Part shown: piece after piece, positions 55,271 through 63,657 of the stretch | Layout: the number at the start of each line of letters is the position of its first letter | Numbering within the stretch: position 1 is the first letter of the stretch | Assembly: GCA_965221405.1 (NCBI GenBank) | Contig: CBDCSE010000001.1 | Coordinates: 744,001 to 808,000 of the forward strand | DNA: 64,000 nucleotides | Origin: JAPOUP01 sp965221405 | GTDB lineage: Bacteria; Pseudomonadota; Alphaproteobacteria; Rhodobacterales; Rhodobacteraceae | Reading direction: 5' to 3' | Program-made: the position numbers and the translations under genes | The notes under the pieces: model-generated | What the model was told of the DNA's origin: nothing | Database searches by the model: none | Seen by the model: the letters and a program-made list of their open reading frames with translations, nothing else

Positions 55271-56644
55271 CTATTCGGGTCCAATGAACCAATGTTCCAG
55301 TATCGGATCGTCGGTCAGTTCCAAAAAACCTCTTAGTTCTGCGCGCACCGCCTTCAAATGAACCGCATACGCGGGATCACCAGCGACGTTCCGGATCTCG
55401 CCAGGATCAATATCGAGATCAAAGAGCTCATCCTCCATCCCGCGATGCCAGACATACTTGATGTTGTCCTTCTTGATCATCCGCCAGTCCGTGACCTTCA
55501 TCCAATCGCCGATTGGCTGGTGCATAGCGAACTGGGCCAGACCGCTTTCCAGCTCGCCGGACTCATGAAATAGATTTCGCCCCGGCCAGTCGGGACTCTT
55601 CCTTAGATGGCACAAAGCTGAAAGCGTCGGAGCGACATCCACGAGGCTGGCAGGCGTGGCACTCCGAGCCGGCGGTGAATTTGGAGCGCTGATGATCAAT
55701 GGAACCCGAATGGATTCCTCAAACGCCACCATTTTCTGCCATAGACCATGCGCACCGAGGTTTTCGCCGTGATCGGACATGAAAATGATGATCGTGTCTT
55801 CGCGCAAACCCTCCTCTTCAAGCAGCAATAGCAACCGACCGACAAAATCGTCGATCATCGTCACGAATCCCCAGTAGACAGCATAGGAAGCACGCCATTT
55901 TTCGAAGCCTGCCCCATGATCATTGAATAGATCGCGGTAGAAGCTCTCGGCATGGGCGCGGTGTTCGCCAGTGCTGGGACCAAAATTGCCTGGCTCGGTT
56001 ACGTCGGCTGGATCGTACATGGAATAATACGGCTCTGGAATCATGAACGGCGGGTGCGGTCCGTTGTAGGAGCAGACCTGAAAGAACGGCCTGCCGCGGT
56101 CCCGCGTCCTTATCATGTCCACCGCGAAATCGGTGATGTACGCCTCATTGGTTTTGTCGACCGGCAATTGCTGCCTGTGGACTTTGGGGATGGACATGGA
56201 CGGCGTCCGCGTGGCCGGATCATTGAACATCCAGCCATCGATCAACCCCTGATCAAGGCACCATTGGGTATAGACGGCCGTGCTGTCCCCGGCGTGGCGA
56301 TCCGTAAAGTCACCGATGTTGCCTTCTCCCATGTGCCACTTACCGGCGTAGCTGACCTCATACCCGGCCTCCCGGAAGCGATCGAGCAGCTGGCACCTGT
56401 CGAGGTGCCCGGTCTGGTTCGACATCATGCCGCTCTGGTTCGGATAAAGCCCGGTGAAGAGTGAGGCGCGCGACGGAAGGCAAAGGGGGCATGGTGTAAT
56501 CGTGTTCTCGAAAATCGTTCCGTTGGCCGCGATAGTGTCGATATTCGACGTTTGGCACGGCGAGCCTCCGATACAACTTAGAGTGTCGGGCCTTTGTTGA
56601 TCGGTAATGATCATTAGGACATTGGGTCTGTCTGCCGAACTCAT
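55271..56644 (-). CDS. Type I sulfatase, cytoplasmic (second in pair)
   Basis: A 457-residue formylglycine-dependent sulfatase of the arylsulfatase/alkaline phosphatase fold. Metal residues start at VLMIITDQQRPD (D15). The modification motif is C55-L-P-S-R-A in TPCPLCLPSRASLFTGLYPNQ, where the cysteine becomes formylglycine. The second metal site is MSDHGENLGAHGLWQK near residue 306. There is no signal peptide: the chain starts MSSADRPNVLMIIT at the first strand of the fold, so it should act in the cytoplasm. It overlaps the upstream sulfatase gene by four bases (ATGA) and is last in the operon. The target ester, whether carbohydrate, choline or phenol sulfate, is unknown. Confidence 0.9.
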   Translation of the reverse strand: MSSADRPNVLMIITDQQRPDTLSCIGGSPCQTSNIDTIAANGTIFENTITPCPLCLPSRASLFTGLYPNQSGMMSNQTGHLDRCQLLDRFREAGYEVSYAGKWHMGEGNIGDFTDRHAGDSTAVYTQWCLDQGLIDGWMFNDPATRTPSMSIPKVHRQQLPVDKTNEAYITDFAVDMIRTRDRGRPFFQVCSYNGPHPPFMIPEPYYSMYDPADVTEPGNFGPSTGEHRAHAESFYRDLFNDHGAGFEKWRASYAVYWGFVTMIDDFVGRLLLLLEEEGLREDTIIIFMSDHGENLGAHGLWQKMVAFEESIRVPLIISAPNSPPARSATPASLVDVAPTLSALCHLRKSPDWPGRNLFHESGELESGLAQFAMHQPIGDWMKVTDWRMIKKDNIKYVWHRGMEDELFDLDIDPGEIRNVAGDPAYAVHLKAVRAELRGFLELTDDPILEHWFIGPE

Positions 56645-58110
56645 GCCACAGTCTTTTCCATAAGCACATCCGAGGTCGCATCAAACTGACCGGACCCGGT
56701 GCGCCACGATCCGTTGAATTTCGACACGCAGTCGCGAAGAGGGTCATCGAAGGCCGCCGTCTCGGCCATAAGGCATTGTCGCATCGCATCGAGTTTTAGA
56801 CGCGAGGCGGGATTGGAGATCAGGTTTCTCAGTTCGCCGGGATCGCTGTTCAGATCGTAGAGTTCGTCGTAATCGCCGGGAGAAAACACGTACTTCCAGT
56901 TGTCATCCGAAACGAGAATGCGCTGCGAATAGAGGAACCGCAGTCCGTGGTATTCGGCAAGCAGGCTGTCTCTCCCCTTGTTTTGGGTGCCTTTGATCAG
57001 ATTGGACAAATCCAGCGCCTGTCTTTGCTCAAACGGCACGCCCAATAACCCAAGCGCAGTGGGTATAATGTCCATATTCAGCGCAAGATCGATATAATCA
57101 TTCGGTTCGATTGCGGGATTCGCAAACACCATCGGCACCCGCATCGCCTCTTCATAGGGAAAGCCTTTGTCGATCAAGCCGCCATGAGCGCCCGTCATGT
57201 CCCCGTGGTCCGACGTGAACACGACGAGGGTGTCATCGAGCAGGCCGCTGTCGCGCAGAAAGTCCATCAACCTGCCGATCTGGCTGTCGAGCAAAGCGAT
57301 ATGATCGAAATACAGGCCGATGTATTCGACCAGATCTTCCTCCGAACGCGGGTGTAGCCGGTAGAAGTCGTCCCTTTCGCGCTTGATGCGTGATGGTTTT
57401 CCATCAAGAGGATCCGTAAAGCTCGACCACGGTTTCAATGAACTGCGATCCGTGTGACCCCAGAACTCGTCCGGAATGAGGTGGGGTCCGTGCGGATCCC
57501 AGTATTGTAGTGACAGAAAGAACGGCTGGTCGTTTGCCGACAACATATCCAGTTTTTCGATCGCTTGATTTGTCTGATGGTAACAAGTTGTTGACTGAAC
57601 CGAACCGCGCCACCGGCCCGCGGCCATCGTCTGCCGGTCTGGATTGAAAAAGAGCTTTGGCTCTATCGAGTAGCGAAGACTGTTATTGGTCAGGTAGCGC
57701 TGAAAATCCGCCGTTTTCGAGGGGCTTCCGTAGCCGGCGGGAGAGTCGCTTTCGAATCCATAGTCAGCCGGTGATTTGGTGAGGCCTGCATGCCACTTGC
57801 CGACGAAGGAGCAGCGATAGCCCGCTCGCTGGAGGTCTCTGTGCAGCAACCGCTCGGGCTCTGCAAGTTCCGTGCCCAGCGCGTGGTACATATCGCAGTT
57901 CGTACCCATGCCATGCCGGAACGCGTAGTCGCCAGTGAGCATCGACGCTCTGGAGGGCGTACAGAGCGGACACGTGGCGTAGGTCCGCGAGAAACTCGCG
58001 CCCACGGCGATCAGCGCATCCATGTTCGGCGTGTCCGTCGGCACGGCCTTACCGGGACCAACCACGTCGTAACGAAGCTGATCCACCCCAATGAACAGGA
58101 GATTCTTCAT
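56641..58110 (-). CDS. Type I sulfatase, cytoplasmic (first in pair)
   Basis: A 489-residue sulfatase with the formylglycine motif C50-T-P-S-R-A in ATCPLCTPSRASMLTGDYAFRHG. It has N-terminal metal residues in LLFIGVDQLRYDVVG (D10), the GKWH motif SFVGKWHAGL near residue 105, and the second metal site FTSDHGDMTGAHGG near residue 307. As with its neighbour there is no export signal. It shares about the same length and layout as the second sulfatase but differs throughout, so the pair is not a recent duplication. It lies two bases after the oppF-like stop, in the same operon. Confidence 0.9.
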   Translation of the reverse strand: MKNLLFIGVDQLRYDVVGPGKAVPTDTPNMDALIAVGASFSRTYATCPLCTPSRASMLTGDYAFRHGMGTNCDMYHALGTELAEPERLLHRDLQRAGYRCSFVGKWHAGLTKSPADYGFESDSPAGYGSPSKTADFQRYLTNNSLRYSIEPKLFFNPDRQTMAAGRWRGSVQSTTCYHQTNQAIEKLDMLSANDQPFFLSLQYWDPHGPHLIPDEFWGHTDRSSLKPWSSFTDPLDGKPSRIKRERDDFYRLHPRSEEDLVEYIGLYFDHIALLDSQIGRLMDFLRDSGLLDDTLVVFTSDHGDMTGAHGGLIDKGFPYEEAMRVPMVFANPAIEPNDYIDLALNMDIIPTALGLLGVPFEQRQALDLSNLIKGTQNKGRDSLLAEYHGLRFLYSQRILVSDDNWKYVFSPGDYDELYDLNSDPGELRNLISNPASRLKLDAMRQCLMAETAAFDDPLRDCVSKFNGSWRTGSGQFDATSDVLMEKTVA

Positions 58111-58112
58111 CT

Positions 58113-59120
58113 CTAGGCGTCGCTCTCAACCAGGTGGCATGCGGTGAAGTGATCGCGTCCGTTCCGGGTGCGTTTTGTCAATCTGGGAACGTCCGTGGCG
58201 CACCTGCCCATCGCTTTCGGACACCTGGGATGAAACGGACATCCACCTGGCGGGTTCACCGGACTTGGCACGTCACCTTCCAGCACGATTCGCCGGGAGC
58301 TCTTGCCGAGATCAGCGACCGGAATGGCAGACAGAAGCGCCTCGGTGTAGGGATGCCGGGTGTTGGCGTAGATGTGTTCCGTATCGGCGAGCTCAACTAT
58401 CCGCCCCAGATACATGACTGCGATCCGGTCGCAGAGATACTCAGTGACGCTGAGGTCATGCGTGATGAAAATGTACGTCAGATTGCGCTCGACCTTTAGA
58501 TCCATCAGCAGTTTCAGGACCTGCGCCTGAATGGACACATCCAGTGCGCTGACGGCTTCGTCGCAGACAACCAGTTCAGGGTCGACGCAAAGCGCCCTTG
58601 CGATGCCGATTCTCTGACGCTGGCCACCCGAAAACTCATGCGGGTAACGATCCATATACTCACGCCGCATGTTTACGGCCTCCAGAAGATCACCGATGAT
58701 CTTGCGTCGCTCTTTCTTGGATTTAACACCGTATTGCTTGAGCGGGTCTTCGAGAGAGCCGAAGATCGTGAACGCCGGATTCAGTGAAGAATGCGGGTCC
58801 TGGAAAACGATCTGGAGCTTTTTGCGGTACGGGACCAATTCTTCTTCCGTCAATCCGCGCAGCTCGACGGGCTTACCGCCGTCGTCATATATGATTTCGC
58901 CAGACGTGGGCCGCGCAAGCTGAAGAATGGATTTGCCCAAAGTGGTTTTCCCGCAGCCGCTCTCACCTACGAGACCGAGCACTTCGCCACGCATGACATC
59001 CAGATCGACGCCATCGACCGCTTTGACGTGGCCAACGATATTCCTGAAGACCCCGGTGCGCACGGGGAAATGCTTTTCAACACCGCGCAGCTTCAGAATT
59101 GGTTCCGCAGTCTCAGGCAT
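58113..59120 (-). CDS. Oligopeptide-type ABC ATPase, OppF/DppF family
   Basis: A 335-residue ATPase from the ATG at 59120 (MPETAEPILKLRGVEKHFPV), overlapping the OppD-like gene by eight bases; the longer frame is spurious. Walker A is GLVGESGCGKTTLGKSILQL, the signature is FSGGQRQRIGIARAL, and Walker B is LVVCDEAVSALDVS. The C-terminal oligopeptide-family extension with its cysteine cluster is present (GGCPFHPRCPKAMGRC). It works as a heterodimer with the OppD-like ATPase. Confidence 0.93.
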   Translation of the reverse strand: MPETAEPILKLRGVEKHFPVRTGVFRNIVGHVKAVDGVDLDVMRGEVLGLVGESGCGKTTLGKSILQLARPTSGEIIYDDGGKPVELRGLTEEELVPYRKKLQIVFQDPHSSLNPAFTIFGSLEDPLKQYGVKSKKERRKIIGDLLEAVNMRREYMDRYPHEFSGGQRQRIGIARALCVDPELVVCDEAVSALDVSIQAQVLKLLMDLKVERNLTYIFITHDLSVTEYLCDRIAVMYLGRIVELADTEHIYANTRHPYTEALLSAIPVADLGKSSRRIVLEGDVPSPVNPPGGCPFHPRCPKAMGRCATDVPRLTKRTRNGRDHFTACHLVESDA

Positions 59121-60117
59121 CGGCGAAAACCTCTTTGGTGTGATGGCAAACGACACGATGCGTCGCGCCCAGCCGTTCTTCCGCAGGAACCGCGTTACAG
59201 GCATCCGTCGCAAAGTCACAGCGAGGCGCGAACTGACACCCTTTCGAGCGGTCATATGGATCTGGGGTCGCCCCCCGGATGGGTTTGATATCCTGTTTCT
59301 TCCCACGGCCGAGAACCGGGATGGAATCCAAGAGCGCGCGCGTATAGGGGTGGCGCGGCGTCCTCAGGATCTCCTCCACGGTTCCCGCTTCAACGATGTT
59401 GCCCATGTACATGACAGCGACTTCGTCGGCGAGTTCGGCGATGACCCCCATGTCGTGGGTGATCAGAATGATCGCGGTGCCGTTCTCCTCCTTGAGCTTG
59501 TTGATCAGGTGAAAGATTTGGGCCTGAATGGTCACATCCAGCGCGGTTGTCGGCTCATCCGCAATTAGGATTTTGGGGTTGCAGGACATTGCCATGGCGA
59601 TCATCGCGCGTTGGCGCATTCCGCCCGAAAATTGGTGCGGATACTCATCTGCCCGTTTCTCAGGAAGCGGAATGCCCATGTCCGCAAGCAGTTCGACGAC
59701 GCGTTTCCTGCGCCCGGCTGCGTTGAGGTTCGTGTGATACCTCAGCGACTCCTCGATCTGATATCCAACGGTGTAGACCGGGTTCAAAGCGGTCATGGGA
59801 TCCTGGAAAATCATCGCGATCTCTTTGCCGCGTATCGCGCGCATCTCGGGACCGTTCCGGTCAAGCCGATCAATGCGAATGGGACCGCAGTCGGAATTGT
59901 ATGTGATGGACCCCGCCTCAATCCGGCTTAGGCTAGGCAGAAGCTGCATGATGCTTGACGCGGTGACGGACTTTCCTGATCCGCTCTCCCCCACAATTCC
60001 AAGCGTTTTGCCTTTCCTGATATCGAAAGACACGCCGTTCACCGCCTTGTTGCAGCGCTTGTTCGCGTAAATGAAGGTCCTCAGGTCCTTCACGCTCAGC
60101 GCAAGATCGTCGCTCAC
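59113..60117 (-). CDS. Oligopeptide-type ABC ATPase, OppD/DppD family
   Basis: A 334-residue ATPase with a GTG start at 60117 (VSDDLALSVKDLRTFIYANKR) a few bases after the permease stop. Walker A is GIVGESGSGKSVTASSIM, the signature FSGGMRQRAMIAMAMS, Walker B ILIADEPTTALDVT, and the H-loop LITHDMGVIAEL. The C-terminal Cys-rich extension (KGCQFAPRCDFATDAC) is intact. It supplies energy for the permease pair with the OppF-like subunit. Confidence 0.93.
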   Translation of the reverse strand: MSDDLALSVKDLRTFIYANKRCNKAVNGVSFDIRKGKTLGIVGESGSGKSVTASSIMQLLPSLSRIEAGSITYNSDCGPIRIDRLDRNGPEMRAIRGKEIAMIFQDPMTALNPVYTVGYQIEESLRYHTNLNAAGRRKRVVELLADMGIPLPEKRADEYPHQFSGGMRQRAMIAMAMSCNPKILIADEPTTALDVTIQAQIFHLINKLKEENGTAIILITHDMGVIAELADEVAVMYMGNIVEAGTVEEILRTPRHPYTRALLDSIPVLGRGKKQDIKPIRGATPDPYDRSKGCQFAPRCDFATDACNAVPAEERLGATHRVVCHHTKEVFADA

Positions 60118-60121
60118 CTTC

Positions 60122-61036
60122 CTACCCCTGCAATGTGGGATCGGTGCTGTCGCGCAGCCCGTCGCCAATGAAATTGACGCTTAAGACAAAGAGCGAAATG
60201 ACCGTGCCGACCGGCAGCCACATCCACCAGTTGTTTTCCAAAACGCGGATGTCTTTTGCCACGTTCAGGATATTTCCCCAGGTCGGGATTGAAAGCGGTA
60301 CGCCCAGGCCAAGGAAACTCAGACCCGCTTCCGCCAGAATGAACATCGCGGTCGTCAAGGTGATGTTAACCATGATTGGGCCCAATGCGTTGGGCAGTAT
60401 GTGCTTGTAGCAGATCCTATAGGCCGGAACGCCAAAGCTACGGAGCGCCTGAACGTACTCTTCCTCGCGCAGGGACAGCATTCTGGCCCGCGCCATGCGG
60501 TACATGCCGCCCCACCCCGTTAACACGAAAATAACGATTAGATTCAGAAGGCTCTGTCCAGCTACCGAGACAAGAAGAAGCACGAGAATGATTTGAGGGA
60601 AAGACATAAAGATTTCGGATAGACGAAGCGCGGCGGCATCCAGCCAGCCGCCGCGATAGCCAGTGTAAGCGCCTATGCCAACGCCAATTACCGCCGCCAG
60701 CACCGCGCTTCCAAGACCGACGAGGATCGAAATTCGCCCACCGTAGAGGATTCTGGCGAATACATCCCGTCCCGTTCTGTCGGTTCCGAACCAGTGCTCG
60801 GCCGAGGGCGGCTGAAGCATCGAACGAAGGTCGATTTTCAGCGGATCGTGACCGGTCAGAAGCGGCGCGAAAATCGACGCAAGCAAGATGGCTGAGAAGA
60901 TCACGAGTCCCGCAACGGCCAATGGGTTGCTGAGCAGTTTGCGCAGTGCCCGACTGCCTGACGGTGGCTTGTTCAGACCGGCTTCCTCACGGGCGCGTAT
61001 CCTGTCGAATTTCCGATTGAGTGCGGCGTTGGACAC
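60122..61036 (-). CDS. Oligopeptide-type ABC permease, DppC family
   Basis: A 304-residue inner-membrane subunit. The hallmarks are the N-terminal basic tail and first helix (LAVAGLVIFSAILLASIFAP), HWFGTDRTGRDVFARILYGGRISILVGLGSAVLAAVIGVGIG, and the coupling loop YVQALRSFGVPAYRICYKHILPNALGPIMV. The tail NFIGDGLRDSTDPTLQG is typical. It forms the channel with the DppB-type protein encoded 10 bases upstream. Confidence 0.93.
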   Translation of the reverse strand: MSNAALNRKFDRIRAREEAGLNKPPSGSRALRKLLSNPLAVAGLVIFSAILLASIFAPLLTGHDPLKIDLRSMLQPPSAEHWFGTDRTGRDVFARILYGGRISILVGLGSAVLAAVIGVGIGAYTGYRGGWLDAAALRLSEIFMSFPQIILVLLLVSVAGQSLLNLIVIFVLTGWGGMYRMARARMLSLREEEYVQALRSFGVPAYRICYKHILPNALGPIMVNITLTTAMFILAEAGLSFLGLGVPLSIPTWGNILNVAKDIRVLENNWWMWLPVGTVISLFVLSVNFIGDGLRDSTDPTLQG

Positions 61037-61046
61037 AGTGGATTCC

Positions 61047-62006
61047 TTAGCTGAGCCGTACGCGCGGATCGATCAGCGCCGTGAGGACGTCGACGATCAG
61101 GCTCGCCAACAAGACCGCAAACACGGACAGGAGTGCGATAAGCATGACCAGTGGATAATCAGCGCCTCGCACGGCTTCGATGAACTCGCTGCCGATACCC
61201 GGCCATTGAAAGACTTCCTCGATGATAACCGAACCCCCGATCAGGGTCGGCAGGCGAAAGCCGATCAAGACGACGACCGGTGTCAACGCGACGCGAAAGC
61301 CATGAATGAGGTTGATCCGCCATTCAGGCAGTCCCTTGGACCGAGCCGTGCGAATGAACTCGCGGCTTAGGCTGTCGAGCATCGCCGAGCGCGAATATCG
61401 CATCACACCGGCGGTCATCATCATCGACAGGACCAGCCCCGGTAAAATAATATTCGGAATATGATCGAAGTAACCGTCATAGCTAGGCAGTAAGCGACCT
61501 CCAACGGGCAACCAGCCGAAGTGCAGGGCGAAAATCAGGATCGAGACCAATCCAAAGAAAAACTCGGGGATCGAAACCCCAACCATTCCAAAGACGGTTA
61601 GGGCGCTGTCCGTGACGGAACCGCGGCGCAATGCGCTGACGGTGCCGAGTATGCACCCGAAAACCGTCGAAAAGATCAGCGCGAATAGAGAGAGCTCCAG
61701 CGTCGCCGGCAAGCGGTCAAGCACTATCGTGGAGATGGCGACGCCACCGCTCAATGAATGCCCGAAATTCCCTTGAACCACATTGGCTAGCCATATCCCG
61801 TAGCGCTCGATGAAGCTCCTGTTCAGTCCCAGGGCTTCCCTGAGCGCCTCGAATTCCTCGTCGCTCATCCGGCTCGCGGTTTCGGGATCGATCATATGCG
61901 AAACCGCGTCGCCGGGGGTCAGCTCAAGCCCCAGATAGACAAGAAAGCTGACGACGACCAGCATTGGTATCGTGACCAGGAGGCGTCTTGCTATGAACGT
62001 CAGCAT
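61047..62006 (-). CDS. Oligopeptide-type ABC permease, DppB family
   Basis: A 319-residue permease with first helix ARRLLVTIPMLVVVSFLVYLGLELTPGDAV and a periplasmic loop containing EALREALGLNRSFIERYGIWL. The core is GCILGTVSALRRGSVTDS and the coupling loop FIRTARSKGLPEWRINLIHGFRVALTPVVV. It ends in DVLTALIDPRVRLS, as usual for the family. It lies 79 bases downstream of the permuted binding protein gene. Confidence 0.93.
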   Translation of the reverse strand: MLTFIARRLLVTIPMLVVVSFLVYLGLELTPGDAVSHMIDPETASRMSDEEFEALREALGLNRSFIERYGIWLANVVQGNFGHSLSGGVAISTIVLDRLPATLELSLFALIFSTVFGCILGTVSALRRGSVTDSALTVFGMVGVSIPEFFFGLVSILIFALHFGWLPVGGRLLPSYDGYFDHIPNIILPGLVLSMMMTAGVMRYSRSAMLDSLSREFIRTARSKGLPEWRINLIHGFRVALTPVVVLIGFRLPTLIGGSVIIEEVFQWPGIGSEFIEAVRGADYPLVMLIALLSVFAVLLASLIVDVLTALIDPRVRLS

Positions 62007-62085
62007 AGGGGGAGCTCCCTGGAAGAATGGCGACTGTCGGGCGTGCGGGCCGAAAGGCCCGCACCAAAGCCAGCCAGGGAGGATG

Positions 62086-63657
62086 CTACTCCGATACCTT
62101 GGCGAACTTGTTGATCCGAAGGGATCGCGTGTAGGGAATGTTGGCGGGAATCACGCGTATGTGGTCCATTGCCTCAAGCGCCTGCACGTCGCCCACGGAC
62201 TTTGTGAAGCCGTAGTCGAGCCGTCCCGCTTCCGCGTTCTGGATCACATTACCGTCGTTCTCGCCACTGGGGAATGCCACGATCTCCTCGATTTTGGCGA
62301 CTCCGCCGTGATAGTCATCAAACGGGACAAAGCGGACGAAGTCGTTCATCTGAACCTCCGCGATTTTGAACGGACCCGAACCAACCGGGTTCTGCCAGAA
62401 CGGATGCTGCTGGAATTCGGCCGGGTTCACTCCATCAAGAAGATGCCTGGGGAGGGGTGCAAACTGGCTAAACGTCAGCAGCATGTTCGGATCAAGAGTC
62501 CCAAAATCGATGGTCACTTTGTCCCCGTCTGTCGAAATATCCGAGATCGCGTCGAAAGTGTTCGAAAAGACCGCGTTGATACCAGGCACTTTCATCGCGG
62601 TTTCGATTGACCAAACCACATCTTCGCCGGTTAGCGGCCGCCCGTCGTGCCAGGTCAATCCATCCTTCAGGTCGAACGTCACCGACATTCCGTCTTCGGA
62701 AACGTCGAAACTCTCGGCCAGTTGCCCTTCCGTCGGCGCAAGCGCTCCATCAGCGGTCAGCAGTCGGTCCAAGCCGACTTTGGAGAAGATATAGATCCCG
62801 GGGTTGAGCCAAGGGTGCTCAAAGAACGTACTCGGTGCCGTGTTGGTGTACATGACGCGCTTTCCGTTTTCGTCCGGCTCAACGGTCCAGTTGACTATAC
62901 CCCAATCATAGACGAACTGGTCGTTGCCGTATTGCTCGCCGTTTCGGTCAAGACGGTCGCTCTCATAAATAAAGAGCTGCTGGTAGTAGAGCGGGATATC
63001 AGAAAGCGCGGAGCTCTCGAACTCGGTAAACGCCTTGAACGCTTCCTGCTGCTGACCGACGTCAACGGTGCCATTGATCGCGGCGATCAACTCGTCCCGC
63101 TGAGGATCGCCCGGAGTGTACGAACTCTTTCCTGACTGGTATCCGTTGTAATACTCCTGCAGCGCAAGAGCCGCTTTCGCGCCGTAGGCGATATCCCAGA
63201 TTACCGCGGATTTATTGGACCCGTCCTCAGGAAGCGCGTTCAGCTGCCCGCCAACGTCGCCTTCCAGTTTACGATAGGTCATCTGGATTCCGACATCGGC
63301 GAGGTAAGCCTGGAGCGCAACCATTAGATCCACCGTGAGCTGGTCACCGTAATAGTAGACGACATCCAGAACTTGGCTATCATCCCAATTGGCTTCGGCC
63401 AGAAGTTCGCGTGCGCGATCGGGATCGTAGGAATAACGTTCGAGGCCCTCGGCCTTGTAAGGACCGTTCGGAATCATCGAGTCCGCGACAATCGCCTTTC
63501 CCTCAAAAAGAGTCTCGACAATCGTGTCCATGTCGATGGCATAGGCGATCGCTGCCCGCACCCTTTCGTCCGAAAGCTGGTTGGCCCGCTCGGCCCAGAC
63601 ATATGAAGATGTCATCGCAACCGCAGTGGCGACGGCGATTCCGAACAGCTTATTCAT
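62086..63657 (-). CDS. SBP_bac_5-type substrate-binding protein, circularly permuted
   Basis: A 523-residue binding protein of the oligopeptide ABC importer, with signal peptide MNKLFGIAVATAVAMTSSYV followed by WA. The family landmarks appear in swapped order. Residues 24-266 match the canonical C-terminal half (SDERVRAAIAYAIDMDTIVE at 29-48, DPDRARELLAEANWD at 78-92, SDIPLYYQQLFIYESDRL at 219-236). Residues 267-523 match the canonical N-terminal half (LAESFDVSEDGMSVTFDLKDG at 313-333, WHDGRPLTGEDVVWSIETAM at 336-355, VGSGPFKI at 425-432, YTRSLRINKFAK at the end). The old termini are joined near EPDENGKRVMYTN (260-272), and the new ends lie at the interdomain hinge, RINKFAK | NQLSDERV. The frame is intact and in operon context, so it is probably functional. 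It overlaps the regulator gene by eight bases. Confidence 0.9.
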   Translation of the reverse strand: MNKLFGIAVATAVAMTSSYVWAERANQLSDERVRAAIAYAIDMDTIVETLFEGKAIVADSMIPNGPYKAEGLERYSYDPDRARELLAEANWDDSQVLDVVYYYGDQLTVDLMVALQAYLADVGIQMTYRKLEGDVGGQLNALPEDGSNKSAVIWDIAYGAKAALALQEYYNGYQSGKSSYTPGDPQRDELIAAINGTVDVGQQQEAFKAFTEFESSALSDIPLYYQQLFIYESDRLDRNGEQYGNDQFVYDWGIVNWTVEPDENGKRVMYTNTAPSTFFEHPWLNPGIYIFSKVGLDRLLTADGALAPTEGQLAESFDVSEDGMSVTFDLKDGLTWHDGRPLTGEDVVWSIETAMKVPGINAVFSNTFDAISDISTDGDKVTIDFGTLDPNMLLTFSQFAPLPRHLLDGVNPAEFQQHPFWQNPVGSGPFKIAEVQMNDFVRFVPFDDYHGGVAKIEEIVAFPSGENDGNVIQNAEAGRLDYGFTKSVGDVQALEAMDHIRVIPANIPYTRSLRINKFAKVSE

